From the NCBI GenBank assembly GCA_036971615.1, contig JAYKKR010000029.1, positions 248,001-312,000 of the forward strand: DNA of 64,000 nucleotides. Direction: 5' to 3'. Positions within the stretch are counted from its first letter, which is position 1, and every line of letters begins with the position of its first letter. Shown here in pieces: positions 11,102-23,760 of the stretch. Below the pieces are notes generated by a model, which saw nothing but the letters and a program-made list of their open reading frames with translations, had not been told where the DNA came from and made no database searches. Position numbers and translations under genes: made by a program. This DNA is from Amyloporia xantha. Taxonomy: Eukaryota; Basidiomycota; Agaricomycetes; Polyporales; Adustoporiaceae.

Positions 11102-12978
11102 TTAGAAATGGGTGACATAGTGTCGAGGTAGCCATTCGGGAATCGACCACGATTTGTTCATGATGCCGGCTGCGATCATCTGCGAGACAGCGTCGCCACT
11201 GTTGAGAGAGAAGTCAACAATCCTGTGTAATAGACTCGGTGTATAGAGCGTGAGACGAACCATGCAAAGGCACGCGGCATACCGTGACCCGAATACCCGG
11301 CTGAGATGTACTGTCCTTTGAACGCATCGACCGAATCGGGCTGAGCAGGGTCAACGACAGGACCGACCTGAAATTGACAGATGTCTCAAGACATACAATC
11401 ACACAAACAATCGAGGCTACTCACGAATGGGTCTCCGGATGACGTATAGCCCATAATTCCCGTCTTCGTGATTTCATGAGCAGGCGAAACCGGAGAAAGA
11501 CACCTGTCCACTCACCCATTCCATCTCCGGCTCTTTCCCTTCCTCGTATAGACCAGGGAAAACGCGCGGCAGGAACTTCCTCAGGGCGCCGCCTATCTGC
11601 GCGTTCACCACCGAGTCGTCCACCTCGTATCGTTCGTACACAGGCGCCGACGCTTCACGCCCCCCGCCGAGGATCACCAGCGGGTACTTCTCGCCCTCCT
11701 CGACGGGCCGCGGGAACCAGTACTCGAGCCCCTCGTTGCCCGCCCACGAACTTCGGTTGCTCAGCGAGGCCTTGCGGTTGCCCGACCAGGAACTTCGGGA
11801 CAGCGCTTCCGTTGGTGCGCTCGCACGGATTGCGATGACTTGCCCGCGCGTCGGGATGACCCCTGCGGGTCCGCTCATATGTGGGAGGAGGTTCGATGCG
11901 TACGCGTTGGTTGCGTGGAGGACGTACGAGCACTGCAGGGAGCCGCGCGGAGTGGTGACGTTCCCAGCGCCGAGGAGAGTCGTCGAGGGAAGATACAGGC
12001 GTGACGGAAGTGACGGGCGTGCGGGTATGGAGCTTGAGAGATAGCTGGGGTGATGCGGCAGCTAGCTTGTACACCTCGGTGACGAACTTGAGAGGCCAGA
12101 GGTTGTATCCAGGAATCTGCACACCGGGATACGAAGTCCCGTATTGCTATTCCGCACATCAATCTATAAGTGCTCCTACTAGAAGCCCATGACTACACTC
12201 ACAGCACTCATCTCGTCCGCATCGAACCATTTAGCAGCATGGACGTTTGCGCCTGCAGCCTTTGCCGCCTCATAGTCCGCCCTGGTCTCTGATACTTCCT
12301 CCGACGTGAACATGAGGTCGATGTGACCCCCTTCGACGAGGTCGACGATGCTTTCGAGCTTGTTCTCCTGTATAATCCGGACGATCTCTGTAGCTGTATG
12401 GTTCTCAAGAGCCAGCCCTCGCAAGGCGTCATCTGTTCCAAAAGCAGCTTCATGGCCCTTGAATTCTCTGAAGACAGCAGGCGTCAAGTGTCCGCCATTC
12501 CGGCCTGTTGCCCGTCACATTAAAGCAAGTTCCAACCCCGCACGAGGTCCATACCTGTCGCTCCTGAGCCTGTGCTTTCTGTGATCAGAACTGTCGACCC
12601 ATAGGAAACAAACCGGTGCTAACAGAAGTCCCTGGCTTCCAAAATGACCACCTTCAAAGGCTGCTCGGCCAACTGGCCACCCTCCGCTAGCGCGTTCCCC
12701 AGATGGTAGGCAGCAGAAACGCCCGTTATGCCTGAGCCGATGATGCAGACGTCTGCATCGTTGGTCAGGGGACCCTCGCTCCCTTCGGTGGCGAGGGGGT
12801 TAGCATTCGGAGAGTTGATCCAGAATGATCGGGTTGAATTAGGGACGGGTAGAGTCGCAGGGCCTTGATCTGTCGGTATCTGAAGAGCTATCTGGTGGTC
12901 CGCGAGGGTGTTGAGAGGCACGGGCAGCACAGACATAGTCGCAGCGAGCTGCACAATGAAAGCGAAGGGAAACCACAT
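11102..12978 (-). CDS. FAD-dependent oxidoreductase (DAO family), secretory signal
   Basis: Flavoenzyme of the D-amino-acid/glycine oxidase fold, expected to oxidise an amine or amino acid; the substrate is not evident. It starts with a hydrophobic leader (MWFPFAFIVQLAATMSVL), then the Rossmann motif CIIGSGITGVSAAYHL, the FAD-binding SGATGRNGGH and, near the end, GQYISAGYSGHGMPRAFACA. Exons run from 12978 to about 12631, 12555-12569 (a 15-nt microexon encoding part of C-S-G-A-T-G), 12203-12504, from 12146 downwards, and further exons to the stop at 11102-11104. The frame changes near 11950-12000, between VTSVTPVSS and CSYVLHATNAYASN. A 63-nt GT-AG intron there restores the frame but removes a usually conserved TPRG stretch, so a frameshift is the alternative. 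Confidence 0.82.
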
Positions 12979-13811
12979 AGCCTGGATTCACGACCGCCGA
13001 CAAGCAGCCAACATTGCAAGAGACGGTAGTCGAAACGTAATCTCCATCTCGACGGGCGTCTTTACGACGCGACTGTGTGAGAGCACCTCACTACACGGCT
13101 GACCTCCTCTCTGGCTTAAAGAAACCGCTCTCTCAACATTCCGTTTCGCGAAGCCACAACTGCAGGAATCTCATAGCCAGTTTTACATTTCCAGCTGCAC
13201 TGCTCGTCCCAGATGTTCGGTCTCAGAAGAGATGAGGGAGCGATGGAAACGAAAATAGAAGCCTGAGTGCGCTTGCCAGAGATGCAGGATCGAGCTAGTC
13301 GACGAACGACCTATCCCGCCACTGTACAGTGACACCGCATCTTTGATGCGAACCTACAAAAGGTGTGTCGACTGCTCAAGATATTTTCAAATTATGCATC
13401 GGTCTACAGATTTCTCTGTTCCGCGAGGGCAACTGGCTCTGTCTACGTCTTTCCTTGAAGGCATCTCCTGGGATATCTCAATTCCCTCCTGGCAGCCTAT
13501 ACATGCCATATGACTATGGGAAAATCCTGCTGTATGGCTATGCAAATTTTTCTAACTCTGTGTCCACAATTGCATTGTTTGCCACCATAAGAGGTCTGCA
13601 ATTGGTCAGTGAACCATGCTGTGCTGATGCTTCTTGATACATTGTGTGGTGGCAGCCCTGCATGGCAAAGAGTCAGGAACTCCATTTCTGCCTCTGTTCT
13701 CAAGAAAGGACAGCTATGGAGATGAGATGTATGAGAGATGAACCAACTGAGTTGGCCACCCAATGTTTTTTGAAATACTTGTTTGGTGATTGTCTTGCCA
13801 GTTAGCCAGCA
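12979..13811. other. Promoter side of the oxidoreductase gene and spacer
   Basis: No gene recognised. Composition drops in GC towards the insertion that begins at 13812. Confidence 0.45.
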
Positions 13812-13813
13812 CT

Positions 13814-15146
13814 CATCAGGAAAAACACTTTTTCTCTGGGGTAACCTAGGGTGCTCTGAGATATATGAGGTTTCCCAGAGTAACTCAGACTATCTCAGAG
13901 CATTTGAGGCTGACCTGAGTTGCTCTGAGTTGCTCTGAGATAATTCAAATTTCTCAGAGCATCCTAGGCTAGCTTCTGTTTCTTTGAGCAACTCAAGCAT
14001 ATTTTTTAAATCTACAGCACATTATTTCTGAATAATATACAACAGCTATGTTGTTCTACTATTTACTTTCATTCTCTTCACTTTCTATGCTTTATTAAGA
14101 TGATTTACTTAAATATAGTATGTGAAGGTGATCTATCATACAAATGATAATGGAGATATTGATTATGAGAAATGCACACTCTCACAGAACAAACACAGAG
14201 CTGTTGGATAGCAGGGATCTAGTAGAGAGAGAAAAAAGAATGATATAGACATTGAATGGTATGAAAAGAGTGTAGATAAGCAGAAAGTAGATGGAGAAGT
14301 GAAAACATGATGTGTATACTCATTGCTGTGCTGCTTCAGTCATTCCCCTCTCCTTATCTCATTTCTACTCCATCTATCCACTAGCTCCTCTTTCCACTGA
14401 CAGCTAACAGTCAAAAGTCAGAGATCAGAGGGTCAGAGATAAAACAGGAGAAGACACATCTCAGAATTGAGAATCTTGACTCTGGTCAAGGAAATAGACT
14501 GAAACTGGATGGATAAGTGAGTAAAAGAGTATTAGATAGTTGGATAATGTGATAGATCAGTGCAGGAATAGATAGAGAAGGGGATACATATGAAGAATAG
14601 GAGAATGAGGAGGAGGTCATTCAAAATGCGACCATAGAATGGAAACTGCTGGATGCGGACCCCACAATGTATATATCGTCTGAAAGCCTGTGATTAGGGC
14701 TTTCATTCTATCCAACAATCAAAGGAAACCGTCCATGGGTTCCTGAGATATGGACAAGACGAAGTTTTGATGAAAAACAGCAATAGAAGACGAAGGAGTG
14801 GACGGATTCGGATGAGCAAGGGCTCATCTGGAAGGGCTTGACAATGCGAATAGAATGGTATAAAAAGCGAAAGGATAACTCACAATGGATCCCCAGTTAT
14901 CCTCTGATCAAAACCTCGAAAAAGCGCCCATTCCATGTCCAACCCTCCAACCCCTCCAAATCTCCTTCCAAACTCCACCCAGCAAGCTTAGACAGTCCTG
15001 GTACTATTCCCAAAGGCAAGGGAATAAGGAATAGAGAAGGAATACTCACAGAAATTCCCAGATAGTGCAGAGCAGAGACAGTGCAACCGTCTGTGATCAC
15101 TCAAGTTCCAGTGAATAAAGATGCCCAGAAGCCATGGATAGTGAGC
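13814..15146 (+). repeat. Arm A (left copy)
   Basis: Outer end CATCAGGAAAAACAC followed by TTTTTCTCTGGGGTAACC; inner end ...GGATAGTGAGC. Pairs with 16633-17874 in reverse complement, most clearly over 14640-15146. Confidence 0.8.
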
Positions 15147-16632
15147 CATCAGGAAAAACCATATTAGTCCCAGGCTGCTCTGAGAGCATCCAAGAGCATC
15201 CTAGAGACTTCAGAGGATTCAAAGTACTCAGAGTAGCCAGAGTGCTCTTAAACTTAGTTGACATGAGATTTTTTTCTCAGAGTAACCCAGAGTAATCTTG
15301 GAGTGATCTGAGAGCGCTCTGACATGAGCCTGAGCAGTCTTTTGTCGTCCCTCATATGTTCTTATACTTTGTATTAAGCACTCTGAGGGTCGCATTATTT
15401 GTAATCAACACATAGCAGTATATTCACAGCTAATATACAAGAAAGCTAATACAATAGCAGCCAGAATAATTACCTACAGTGAGACGACTCAAGTTTAAAA
15501 ACTCCCCATTGTCGAATCACTCATATTGATATATTTACATGCGAGTGATAATGTTGACAAACTTCTAATGGAATATTCAATATAATGAGTATGAGACACA
15601 ACATAAATACGCACATAATATCTATGAAGACAATCTTGCAGATCGACCAGAATGGAAGAGTATCTGATAGGCAGAATTCAGATTAAGTATCATTAGCTAA
15701 ACTAGCATAACAATCTACTCACTTGAAGTGCACTATTAGAGTGGCGTTTAAGCAAGCAGAACCTACAAAGTTACAAGACGTCAGTGGAGACTGCAGAAAT
15801 GGAGTTAGAAATGTGCGACTTACATGAATTATCAGAGCCAGCACCACAGAGGTCAGCTCACCATTTGTTCAAAGTGGTGGATAGCCTTCACTGCAGCTTA
15901 GAAATGAAGGAGTGAATGAATGACAACCATACCATGAGTATTCTCACTAAAATCTTAGACTACAAGAACGACTCACCGTTTGTCACAAGTCAGAAGAAAG
16001 CACAGATGGTACTCAGTACGTGCAATATCTGATGTCAATGATAGACTTGTCAGCCTACAAGAACGACATGGAGAGACTTACTTTGCTTTGCTGTCGTAAG
16101 ACGACAGCCAACATCAGATGTTGGAGATTAGGGCTAGTAATAAAATGTGGGGTAGAAGCAGCATTAGTTATTCCAGATACAGATAGAAAGAGAAAAAAAG
16201 GATAGACTCACATATACCCAGTGTGCACAATAGTCAACGACCCATATACTCTGTGTACTGATGCCAGCACATCGTCTCACCTGAGGCAGAATTACTCAGC
16301 AACCGACAGCAACAGACTAGATATAGACCAGAGACCAGAAGGATAGTAAATAAGTGAACAAAAACAGACAGGCCCGGGAGTGGTAGAGGAGCATGGAAGA
16401 AGACGACACAGAGTGGTAGTGGAGGAAGATGAGAGAGAAACGACCATGAGTGCCTAATTTGGGTGTCAGTTTGTCGCGTCAAACTGACACCTGTTTTGGG
16501 AACCCTGGATTAGGGTCAGCAGGGACTTAGACGCATTTGCACTCCTCCTCAGTCATTCCTCCTTCCTGTTCTATGTCTGTATCTGTTCTCTCTACTTGCT
16601 TGTATCTACCACACTGTGACTAGGGACTGTAG
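15147..16632 (+). repeat. Arm B (left copy)
   Basis: Outer end CATCAGGAAAAACCATATT; inner end ...CTAGGGACTG. Pairs with 17875-19315. Matching blocks include a GGGTGTCAGTTTG stretch near 16460 and a GACGACAGCCAACA stretch near 16100. Confidence 0.78.
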
Positions 16633-17874
16633 CTCACTATCTATAGCTTCTGGGAATCTCTATCCACTGGAACTTGAGTGACCACAGACGGTTGTGGCAC
16701 TGTCTCTGCTCTGTATTTTCTGGGGATTTCTGTGAGTATTCTTTCTCTATTCCTTATTCCCTAGCCTTGGGGAATAGTACCAGGACTGTTTAAGCATGCT
16801 GGGTGGGGTTTGGATGGGGGTTTGGAGGTTTTGGAGGGTTGGAGAAGGAATGGGCGCTTTTTCGAGGTTTTGATTGGATGATAACTGGGGATCCAAGGGG
16901 AGTTATCCTTTCGCTTTTATACCATTCGATTCGCATCGTCGAGGCGGTTCGGTAGAGCCCTTGCCCATCCAAATCCGTCCACCCCTTCCTTTTCTATTGC
17001 TGTTTTTCATCAAAAACATCGTCATGTCCATATCTCAGGAACCTGTGGACGGTTTCCTTTGATTGTTGGATAGAATGAAAGCCCTAATCAGAGGCTTTCC
17101 GAAGATATATACATTTAGGGGTCTGCACATAGCAGTTCTCATTGTGTGGCCGTATGTTGAATGGCCTCCTCCTCATTCTCCCATTCTTCATGTGCATCTT
17201 CTCTATCTATCCCTGTACTTATTCCTCGCACTATTCAGGTATATAACACTTCCTTATTCCCCTATTTATTCAGTTGGAGCCTCTTTTCATGGTCAGAGAC
17301 AGAATTTCCAATACTGTGAGTCGTCTTCTCCTGTTTGACCTCAGACCTTTGATCTTTGATCTCAGGCTTTTGACTGTCCACTGTTAGTGGAAGAAAGAGT
17401 TGCTGGATGTATGGTATAGCTATGAGGGGAGGAGGGAAGAATTGAAGTGCAGCAGTACAGAGGTCTGTACGCATATCATGCTCCTGCTACCACTCTCTGT
17501 TTATCTGATGAAAGTGCGCTCTTTTTACATCTTTCTTTATCTATCTCATGCTTCTTTCCCTTCCCACTAGATTCTTGTAGTTCACCAGCTCTCTGTACCT
17601 TTTTGTATGAATGTACGCCTCTCATATTCAATTGAGTAGTAATAGAATCCATTCGCATATGATACATTCAATGATAATATGTTGTATTTTTGGAAATATA
17701 TCAGAGTGATCCAAAGAAACACAAGCTAGCCTGAGATGCTCTGAGAATTCTGAAGAATCTCAGAGTGACACAAGACAACTTGAGATGCTCTGAGATAACC
17801 TGAGATAACCTGAGAAACCTCAACTATCTCAGAGTACCTGAGGTTACCCCAGAGAAAAAGTGTTTTTCCTGATG
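16633..17874 (-). repeat. Arm A' (inverted copy of A)
   Basis: Reverse complement of 13814-15146. Inner end GCTCACTATC, outer end GTGTTTTTCCTGATG. Confidence 0.8.
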
Positions 17875-19315
17875 GCTCCAGTCCCTAGTCAACAGTTTGT
17901 GAGATCCAAGACAGCAGATGGCATAGATACAGAAAGGTAGCAGCAAGAAGGAATGGCTGAGGAGAAGTGCAAATACGTCTAAGTCCCTGCTGACCCTAAT
18001 CCAGGGTTCCCAGAACAGGTGTCAGTTTGACGCGACAGACTGACACCCAAATTAGGCACTCATGGTCGTTCTTTCTCTTCTTCCTCAACACCCACCTTGC
18101 TTTGTCTTCTTTCATGCCACTTCACATTTCTGCTTGTTTCTGTTCACTCATTGATTGTTCTTCTCATCTCTGGGCTATATCTGGTGACTTCTAATCTGTG
18201 GCCGTCTCTCTGGCTGGATTTGCCTCAGGTATGGTGATGTGCTGGCAGAGCATATGGGTCGTTAGAAATTGTGGACACAGGTAAGTACATATCTTCTTCC
18301 TATTCTTATTTGTATCTATGAATAACTGACACTATTTCTATCTCTAATCACAATCCAAATCACCAACATTGAAGGTTGGCTGTTGGCTGTCATCATGCGA
18401 CAGCAAAGCAATGTAAGTTTGTCCATAATACCCTTTCAGGCTGACATGTCCATTACATTTAATAGATATGACATGCACTGTGCATGAATGCATGCTTTTG
18501 TAAGACTTGTAAAGGATGGTGAGTCGTCATCTATAATTTCGAATTTTGATGAGAATACATACTCCTAACATGTAAGTCGTTCATTTGCTTCTCATTTCTT
18601 AGCTGCTCTAAATTATTGTATCTACAGACTTGTGCGACATGATAAAAACTGATTCTGATTGTGACGATGTCAGGTAAGTTGTTCACTTCTATCTCAATTC
18701 CTTTGTTGATCGCTTTGTTGATTCTTAGAGTATTATTGCCCATGCTATTCGGCTTCAGTTTACTGTGAAAATACTACTTATGTAAGTACCTTGTCTTGCT
18801 CCTTCAACTAATTGGACTTTACCTGAATTCTTCTATTAGATTCTCTTATATTTTGGCCACACAACAAAATATCTTCATTGATCTTGTGTACGTCTTTCAG
18901 CTTTGTGTTTTATATTACTGTATACTGAATAATAACATTAGTTTGGTAATGTGGAGATTTCTGTCTTGAGCTATCACATTGGACGTAATTATTATGGCTG
19001 CTAGTATTAGATTATCTTTAGTGTGTATATTATTTGCGAATATACTGCTATATTCTATTATAATACTGTAACCTTGAGAGTGCTCTGATACAAACTATAA
19101 TGAGGTGTGAGAGACAACAAAAGACTACATAGGGTCATCTAGGAGTACTCTCAGGCTACTCTCAGGTTACTCTGGGTTACTCTGAGAAATAAATCTCATG
19201 TCAACTAAGTTTAAGAGCACTCTGGCTACTCTGAGTACTTTGAATACTCTGAAGTCTCTAGGATGCTCTTGGATGCTCTTAGAGCAGCCTGGGACTAATA
19301 TGGTTTTTCCTGATG
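17875..19315 (-). repeat. Arm B' (inverted copy of B)
   Basis: Reverse complement of 15147-16632. Inner end GCTCCAGTCCCTAG, outer end ATATGGTTTTTCCTGATG. Confidence 0.78.
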
Positions 19316-19754
19316 CTATACAGGAAGACAATGTTACCACAGCACTCTCCTGAAGGTTCTGTGGAGTCCAATTTCTCTTGCAATTGTGTTTCCTAAGTGG
19401 ACAATATCAAAGTAAGTATTTACAAGCCTCATACCTTTAGTGTAGATCTTGTATCATGTGTGCAATACCACCAACTCAATGTTGCAATACTGAGCATGCT
19501 TTGTGGGATTATGTGATATCTATGCCAATTTGGGACAGCCCCTCACATGCATCTCATCTCAGTCTCCTGCTCAGCTCTGCACTTTGCACATATATAAAGC
19601 TCTGTCCAGCAAGGTTTGTACCATTGTCTGAGCACTATTTCCAGTCCCCCTTTCTGATATGTCAACCCAAACAGTGATACCAGCTGTGGAAGCTGTGTTC
19701 TTGCTAGAAACCTAGTAAGTTTGGACATTCAGATATGAGGGATGTATCACCTTC

Positions 19755-21265
19755 ATGTCAGCACCTAGCTTCTCAGTGAATTACATGAGCTTTGCAACCA
19801 GTGGTGAGTCATTAATGTCACCAACAGGACTAATCCTCAGTGACTCATGAGTTAGTGCAGCCCTGATCATATATGAGCATATCCTCATGATCCCTGATGA
19901 AGTTCATCTAATGTGGGGTCACAAATCAGCCCCCTCAATCTTGTTTTGGGTCAACCAAATGAACTTGATTGCTTCTGCTATTGGACGCATTCTGCTAAGT
20001 CTCCCCTTCTATACTCCACTAGTAAGTGGTTGAACATATTCTGACCTTGGGATTCATCTCATCACCTTGGCAATAGAGGTTTGGTATTTATGGAATTTGT
20101 TTCTCTACAAGCAGCTCATAATGTGGCCACCTAGCTGTACAGTCACTGCTTATTTCAATGCAGTCCCATCCTTATTATCATTGTGCCTATCTGCAGGTAA
20201 GCTTTTCATGGATCATACATGCTTGATCTGCTGACCATTAGATTGAAGTGGTTGCAGCTCTTCGTGTGCATGCAGTGAGTGGACGTAAGTGGTATCTTGT
20301 GCTGCCTACTCTGGCATTGGGGCTGCTGGTCCCTGTAGGCACAAATCTGGTATGGATATGTTTCTCCAATATTGTACAATGTCATACATTCACTGAATAC
20401 ATATTCATACAGTTTGCATATGCTATGCAATCATATGGAATTATTGCTGCTCCTTTTACTAGCAGTGTTGCAAATATATGTGTACACTCTCTGGATATGA
20501 CTCAGGCAACCTACAATATGTATACACTTTCTGCTCTTATTCTATCCACTGCCAACAGCTGATGATCATTTTGTTCTTTGCAGAGGTGCTTCTAACATTG
20601 AGCTTTCATCCACTGCTGTTTGAACTGACTTCTCACTTACTTACAGTGACTTATGCAACTCGTGGATCTGTTATTGCATCAGACATTCTTGTTCTCTTTG
20701 TCACCTGGAAGTATATGTCTCAATCTGTGCTGCAATATTTGCAAGGAACTCTTGATATGAAGTCTAAACTTGAAACAGTCATGCTTCGAGATGGTGAGCT
20801 CTTGTAATCATGTTATGCTGGATTGATGGCCAACTGATCTAATGTTATGCCTTTCTTGAAGGTACATTATACTTTGTGTATGCACAAAAATCAGTCACTT
20901 CTCATTTATATCAGATTAAAGCTCTACACAGTGCCCTGACCACACTCAATATCATGGACATCATTGTGATCATCACCACACTAGTATGTTGCCTCACTTT
21001 GTCTCATACTATTGGGTCAAAATCCATGCTAGTATTGAATACAGGGGCAATTTGACCTCACAGCTATGATATCACCGTTAGTGTATCTGAAAAGTTCTCT
21101 ACATCTGATCCAACTTCACACAGAATTTCTGGCATTCTCACATCTCAGTTTCTCTTGCACATTCGTCAAGCTGCTAATTCTACACATATTGATTTTGGAT
21201 CTCAAACAACCCCCTCTTTTGTCCACCCAGGGCGCTGTAAGGAATGGGTACGCGCTACCCTATGA
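19755..21265 (+). CDS. DUF6533-type multi-pass membrane protein, 3' half uncertain
   Basis: Member of a basidiomycete family of membrane proteins of unknown function. Exon 1 is 19755-19803 and exon 2 19861-20021; together they read in frame into the family N-terminus (ALIIYEHILMIPDEVHLMWG, then LFWVNQMNLIAS). Later exons encode VVAALRVHAVSGRKWYLVLP with LALGLLVPVGTNL, then GSVIASDILVLFVTWKYM, TLETVMLRDG-like sequence and ISGILTSQFLLHIRQ. These are hydrophobic helices in the family order. One join between about 20530 and 20645 could not be made in frame, so decay or a missed exon is possible. The last residues before the stop at 21263 run into the GC-rich block, so the true 3' end may be displaced. 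The gene is AT-rich and starts 438 nt after the A-B-A'-B' insertion. Confidence 0.55.
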
Positions 21266-23760
21266 ACGGACGGTAGGGCAGGACGAGACAGCGGAACGAA
21301 GGAGAGGTGATCACGCGGGACAATGGAGCTCGGCGGAAGCAAGCATCGCATTCGAACGGAACGACTACAAGACGGAGCATGGCATTCGAATGGAACGACT
21401 ACAGGACTGAACGCTAATCTACGGTCGACAAGTCGATGGGAGCATTGGGCCCTTCCCCGCCGACGTCAGAGAACGAGCGGTGGCACGGGGGACGATAAAT
21501 AGTCTCCCGGTGGTAACGGAAATCCTCCTCCGCAGGGGTACGGGCCCGCGAGGGACCTCCCTCCCGACATCCTCCCCTTCCTCCCAGAGCATGAGCGGCG
21601 ACACGGATCGAGTGCTCTAAGTCTTCGAAAGCCCGCGGATAGGGACGCATACGGTCCAAAGTGTCCGAGAACTGGCGGGCGATAAGTTCGAGCCGTTCCA
21701 AAGCCTCATCGGTACGTTCCTCGGTGACGCGGGGAGGGGTCCAGAAGGCCTCTTCCGTGTACAACGGGAGGGGAGGCGGAGTGCCAGCTTCGGTCCCGCG
21801 CATTAGAGCGGACCTTGTCGGGGCTCCAGGCGATCCCAGGATAAGGGACTGCACCGCGATGGCTCAGGGAGGAGCGGAAGATCAAGTCGATGTAGTGGAC
21901 GAGCTCGCGGAGGGTGACGAAGGCAGTGAGCGGAGGGAGCGAGGTTCCCCGCGGCTATGGCTTGGGCTCGAGCCTCATAGGCAAGGCGCTGCGGGACAGG
22001 ACGTGAGGGGAAGGAAAGAGAAGTAAAAGAGAAGGTGGACAAACCAGCAGCCAGCGCACTCCGTGCGCCCAGGCAAGCCAAGCAGCCGGATCGGAAGGGC
22101 GGAATGAAGGCTCAACAACGCATTCAGCGCGAAGCACGTCTACGAGGAGGAGGTAGCGGCGGACGTGGAGGGAACCGATGGGGTCAGTGGGTTCGGCAGG
22201 CTCAGACATGGTGAATGAGGCGAAGGGAGGGAAGAGCGTGCGGAAGGAGGATAAGTAAGTCAGGGGAAGAGTCGGAGGGGAGGTAGCGGGAGGAAGCGGG
22301 AGGGAGAGTGACGTGGCAGCGCACGAGGGACGAGGTATATATGAGGAAGGGGGACGAGGCGGAGGGGGATCTACCATCTGGTACGAGCTGCGACTGGGAT
22401 TTTGACTTTCACGCGACCGGGTTTTTCTTGCTCAGCGGAGCTACACTGCGTTTTACTTCTACGAGAGGGCGAGCAAGCGGCTTGACCCATTTTACTGCGA
22501 TCCGGGATATCTACTGCGTACTTAGGACTGCGACTGCGACTTGACTGGGATAGCACACATAGAGCATCCCCCATATACCTACGAGTCTCTAGCTCAATCA
22601 ATTCTTCTCTTGCTCATCCTCCGTTGATACGACCTCCACGAAACCCCTAACCCCTAACCTGGGTGCGACCTAAAGGGACTAGAGAGACGCTGAATAGTCT
22701 TAGTGGAGGGGAGTTAGCAGCAAGGGTGTCCCGCGGTTCGAGTGAACACGAGAAACGCTTCGAAGAAGGCTACGAACGCTGGGAACGGTACAAGGTAGCT
22801 CGACACGCCGTCGAGGCTACTCGAAGGCTGTGTAAGGTTAGCGAGACGCAGTGGAGACAATCGAAGCTCGATAGAGCTCTTCGATGTATCGTAGAAAGAA
22901 CAGAAATGCTTCGACGGGGAGGACTTAGCTATAACGCGGTTCGAGGCGCAACGCAGTTCTTCGACAATAGTCGAAGTCGATCGTAAGATCAAAGGTTCAA
23001 CGAGACGGTATCGACGAGTGGACGCAGTAGACGAAGTTTCGAAGTAACGCAGCGATGAACGAAGTGACGCAGTAGAGGACTTAGACGCAGGGCGAACTCG
23101 ACTTATGAGCTCTGAACTCGAGGGGGAAAAGGAACTTGTATTTGAGAGAGAAATACGACAGATTTTATACTACGAAAGAGAACGCTACGACTATCGAGAG
23201 TGGCACACTAGTACGAGTGGCTTTGCATTGTCCTACACGAGTCCGCCTCACCGAGTGGCACATATCGAGGCCATCGGTAGAGTGACGTCATGCCGAACGC
23301 GGAGATGAAGAGAAACATACGAGACACCTCGGACCGATATCCGTCGTCGAAGGCACGCCGCGAGGCTCGATACTCAAATCGGGAAAGACCGGATGCGTCG
23401 GTGTGGCACGAAGCGATGCACGCGATGGACGAGCGGCGTCGAGGGGCTCTATTGTTCGCCGAATGCGGAAGATGGCCCTGGATCTAAGGGCGAGGCCTCG
23501 GAACGACCGCGCCGAGCTTCGAGCAAGCGTAGCGAACGGTCGAAGACGTCGAAGAGTGTCGAAGGGTACTGAGCGTCGGGGGTCACGTGCGTAGCATCGA
23601 AGAACGTCGAAGGCGAAATCGAAGGCTTGGAGTGTTGGACCGAAGTGCCGGGCGGGATGCGATTGCCGAAAAGAGCTGTATCGGGGCCCAGAGGGGCTTG
23701 GCGCCTATCACCGTGCCAGACGCTGCGAACGTCTTCACTCCCCTTCCCCTTCGACTCATT
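21266..23760. repeat. GC-rich repeat-like block, unclassified
   Basis: A sharp compositional island between AT-rich flanks (edges about 21230 and 23760). It holds a near-duplicated segment (CATTCGAA/TGGAACGACTACA at about 21350 and 21385) and, from 22700 to 23620, dense TCGAAG/CGAAG words in every frame. There is no terminal repeat or target duplication I could confirm. It may be a retroelement remnant. Confidence 0.35.
21411..22211 (-). pseudogene. Degenerate protein-coding segment of unknown family
   Basis: On the minus strand an ATG at about 22211 (MSEPAEPTDPIGSLHVRRYL) opens a frame with an upstream TATA-like ATATATACC. A GT-AG intron (about 21993-22050) joins it to RLAYEARAQAIAAGNLAP. 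Beyond that the plausible coding continues in other frames (TLRELVHYIDLIFRSSL, then DEALERLELIARQFSDTLDR), ending before 21411. Two frame changes without splice sites suggest decay. Charged helical content hints at a Gag-like or repeat-encoded protein, but I do not recognise it. Confidence 0.3.

Larger units (their letters stand above)
13812..19317. mobile_element. 5.5-kb interleaved inverted-repeat element (arms A-B-A'-B')
   Basis: The insertion begins CATCAGGAAAAAC at 13814 and ends GTTTTTCCTGATG at 19315. It is flanked by the dinucleotide CT on both sides (13812-13813, 19316-19317), which fits a 2-bp target duplication. Inside, the same tip recurs in direct orientation at 15147 and inverted at 17874. 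Four arms follow in the order A (13814-15146), B (15147 to about 16632), A' (about 16633-17874) and B' (17875-19315). A' is the reverse complement of A and B' that of B, with inner parts about 85% alike by eye. Subterminal regions are packed with CTCTGAG/CTCAGAG repeats, typical of transposase-binding sites. No long reading frame exists, so it is non-autonomous. The element at 49354-54465 shares the 13-bp tip. Confidence 0.8.

Noticed and set aside
16020..17338. Short reading frames within the A-B-A'-B' element
   Set aside because: None exceeds about 90 codons, none is shared between matching arms, and no transposase motif is seen.
22640..22662. CCCCTAACCCCTAACC, telomere-like words
   Set aside because: Only two units, not TTAGGG in exact register, and inside a GC-rich repeat-like block; too short for an interstitial telomere claim.
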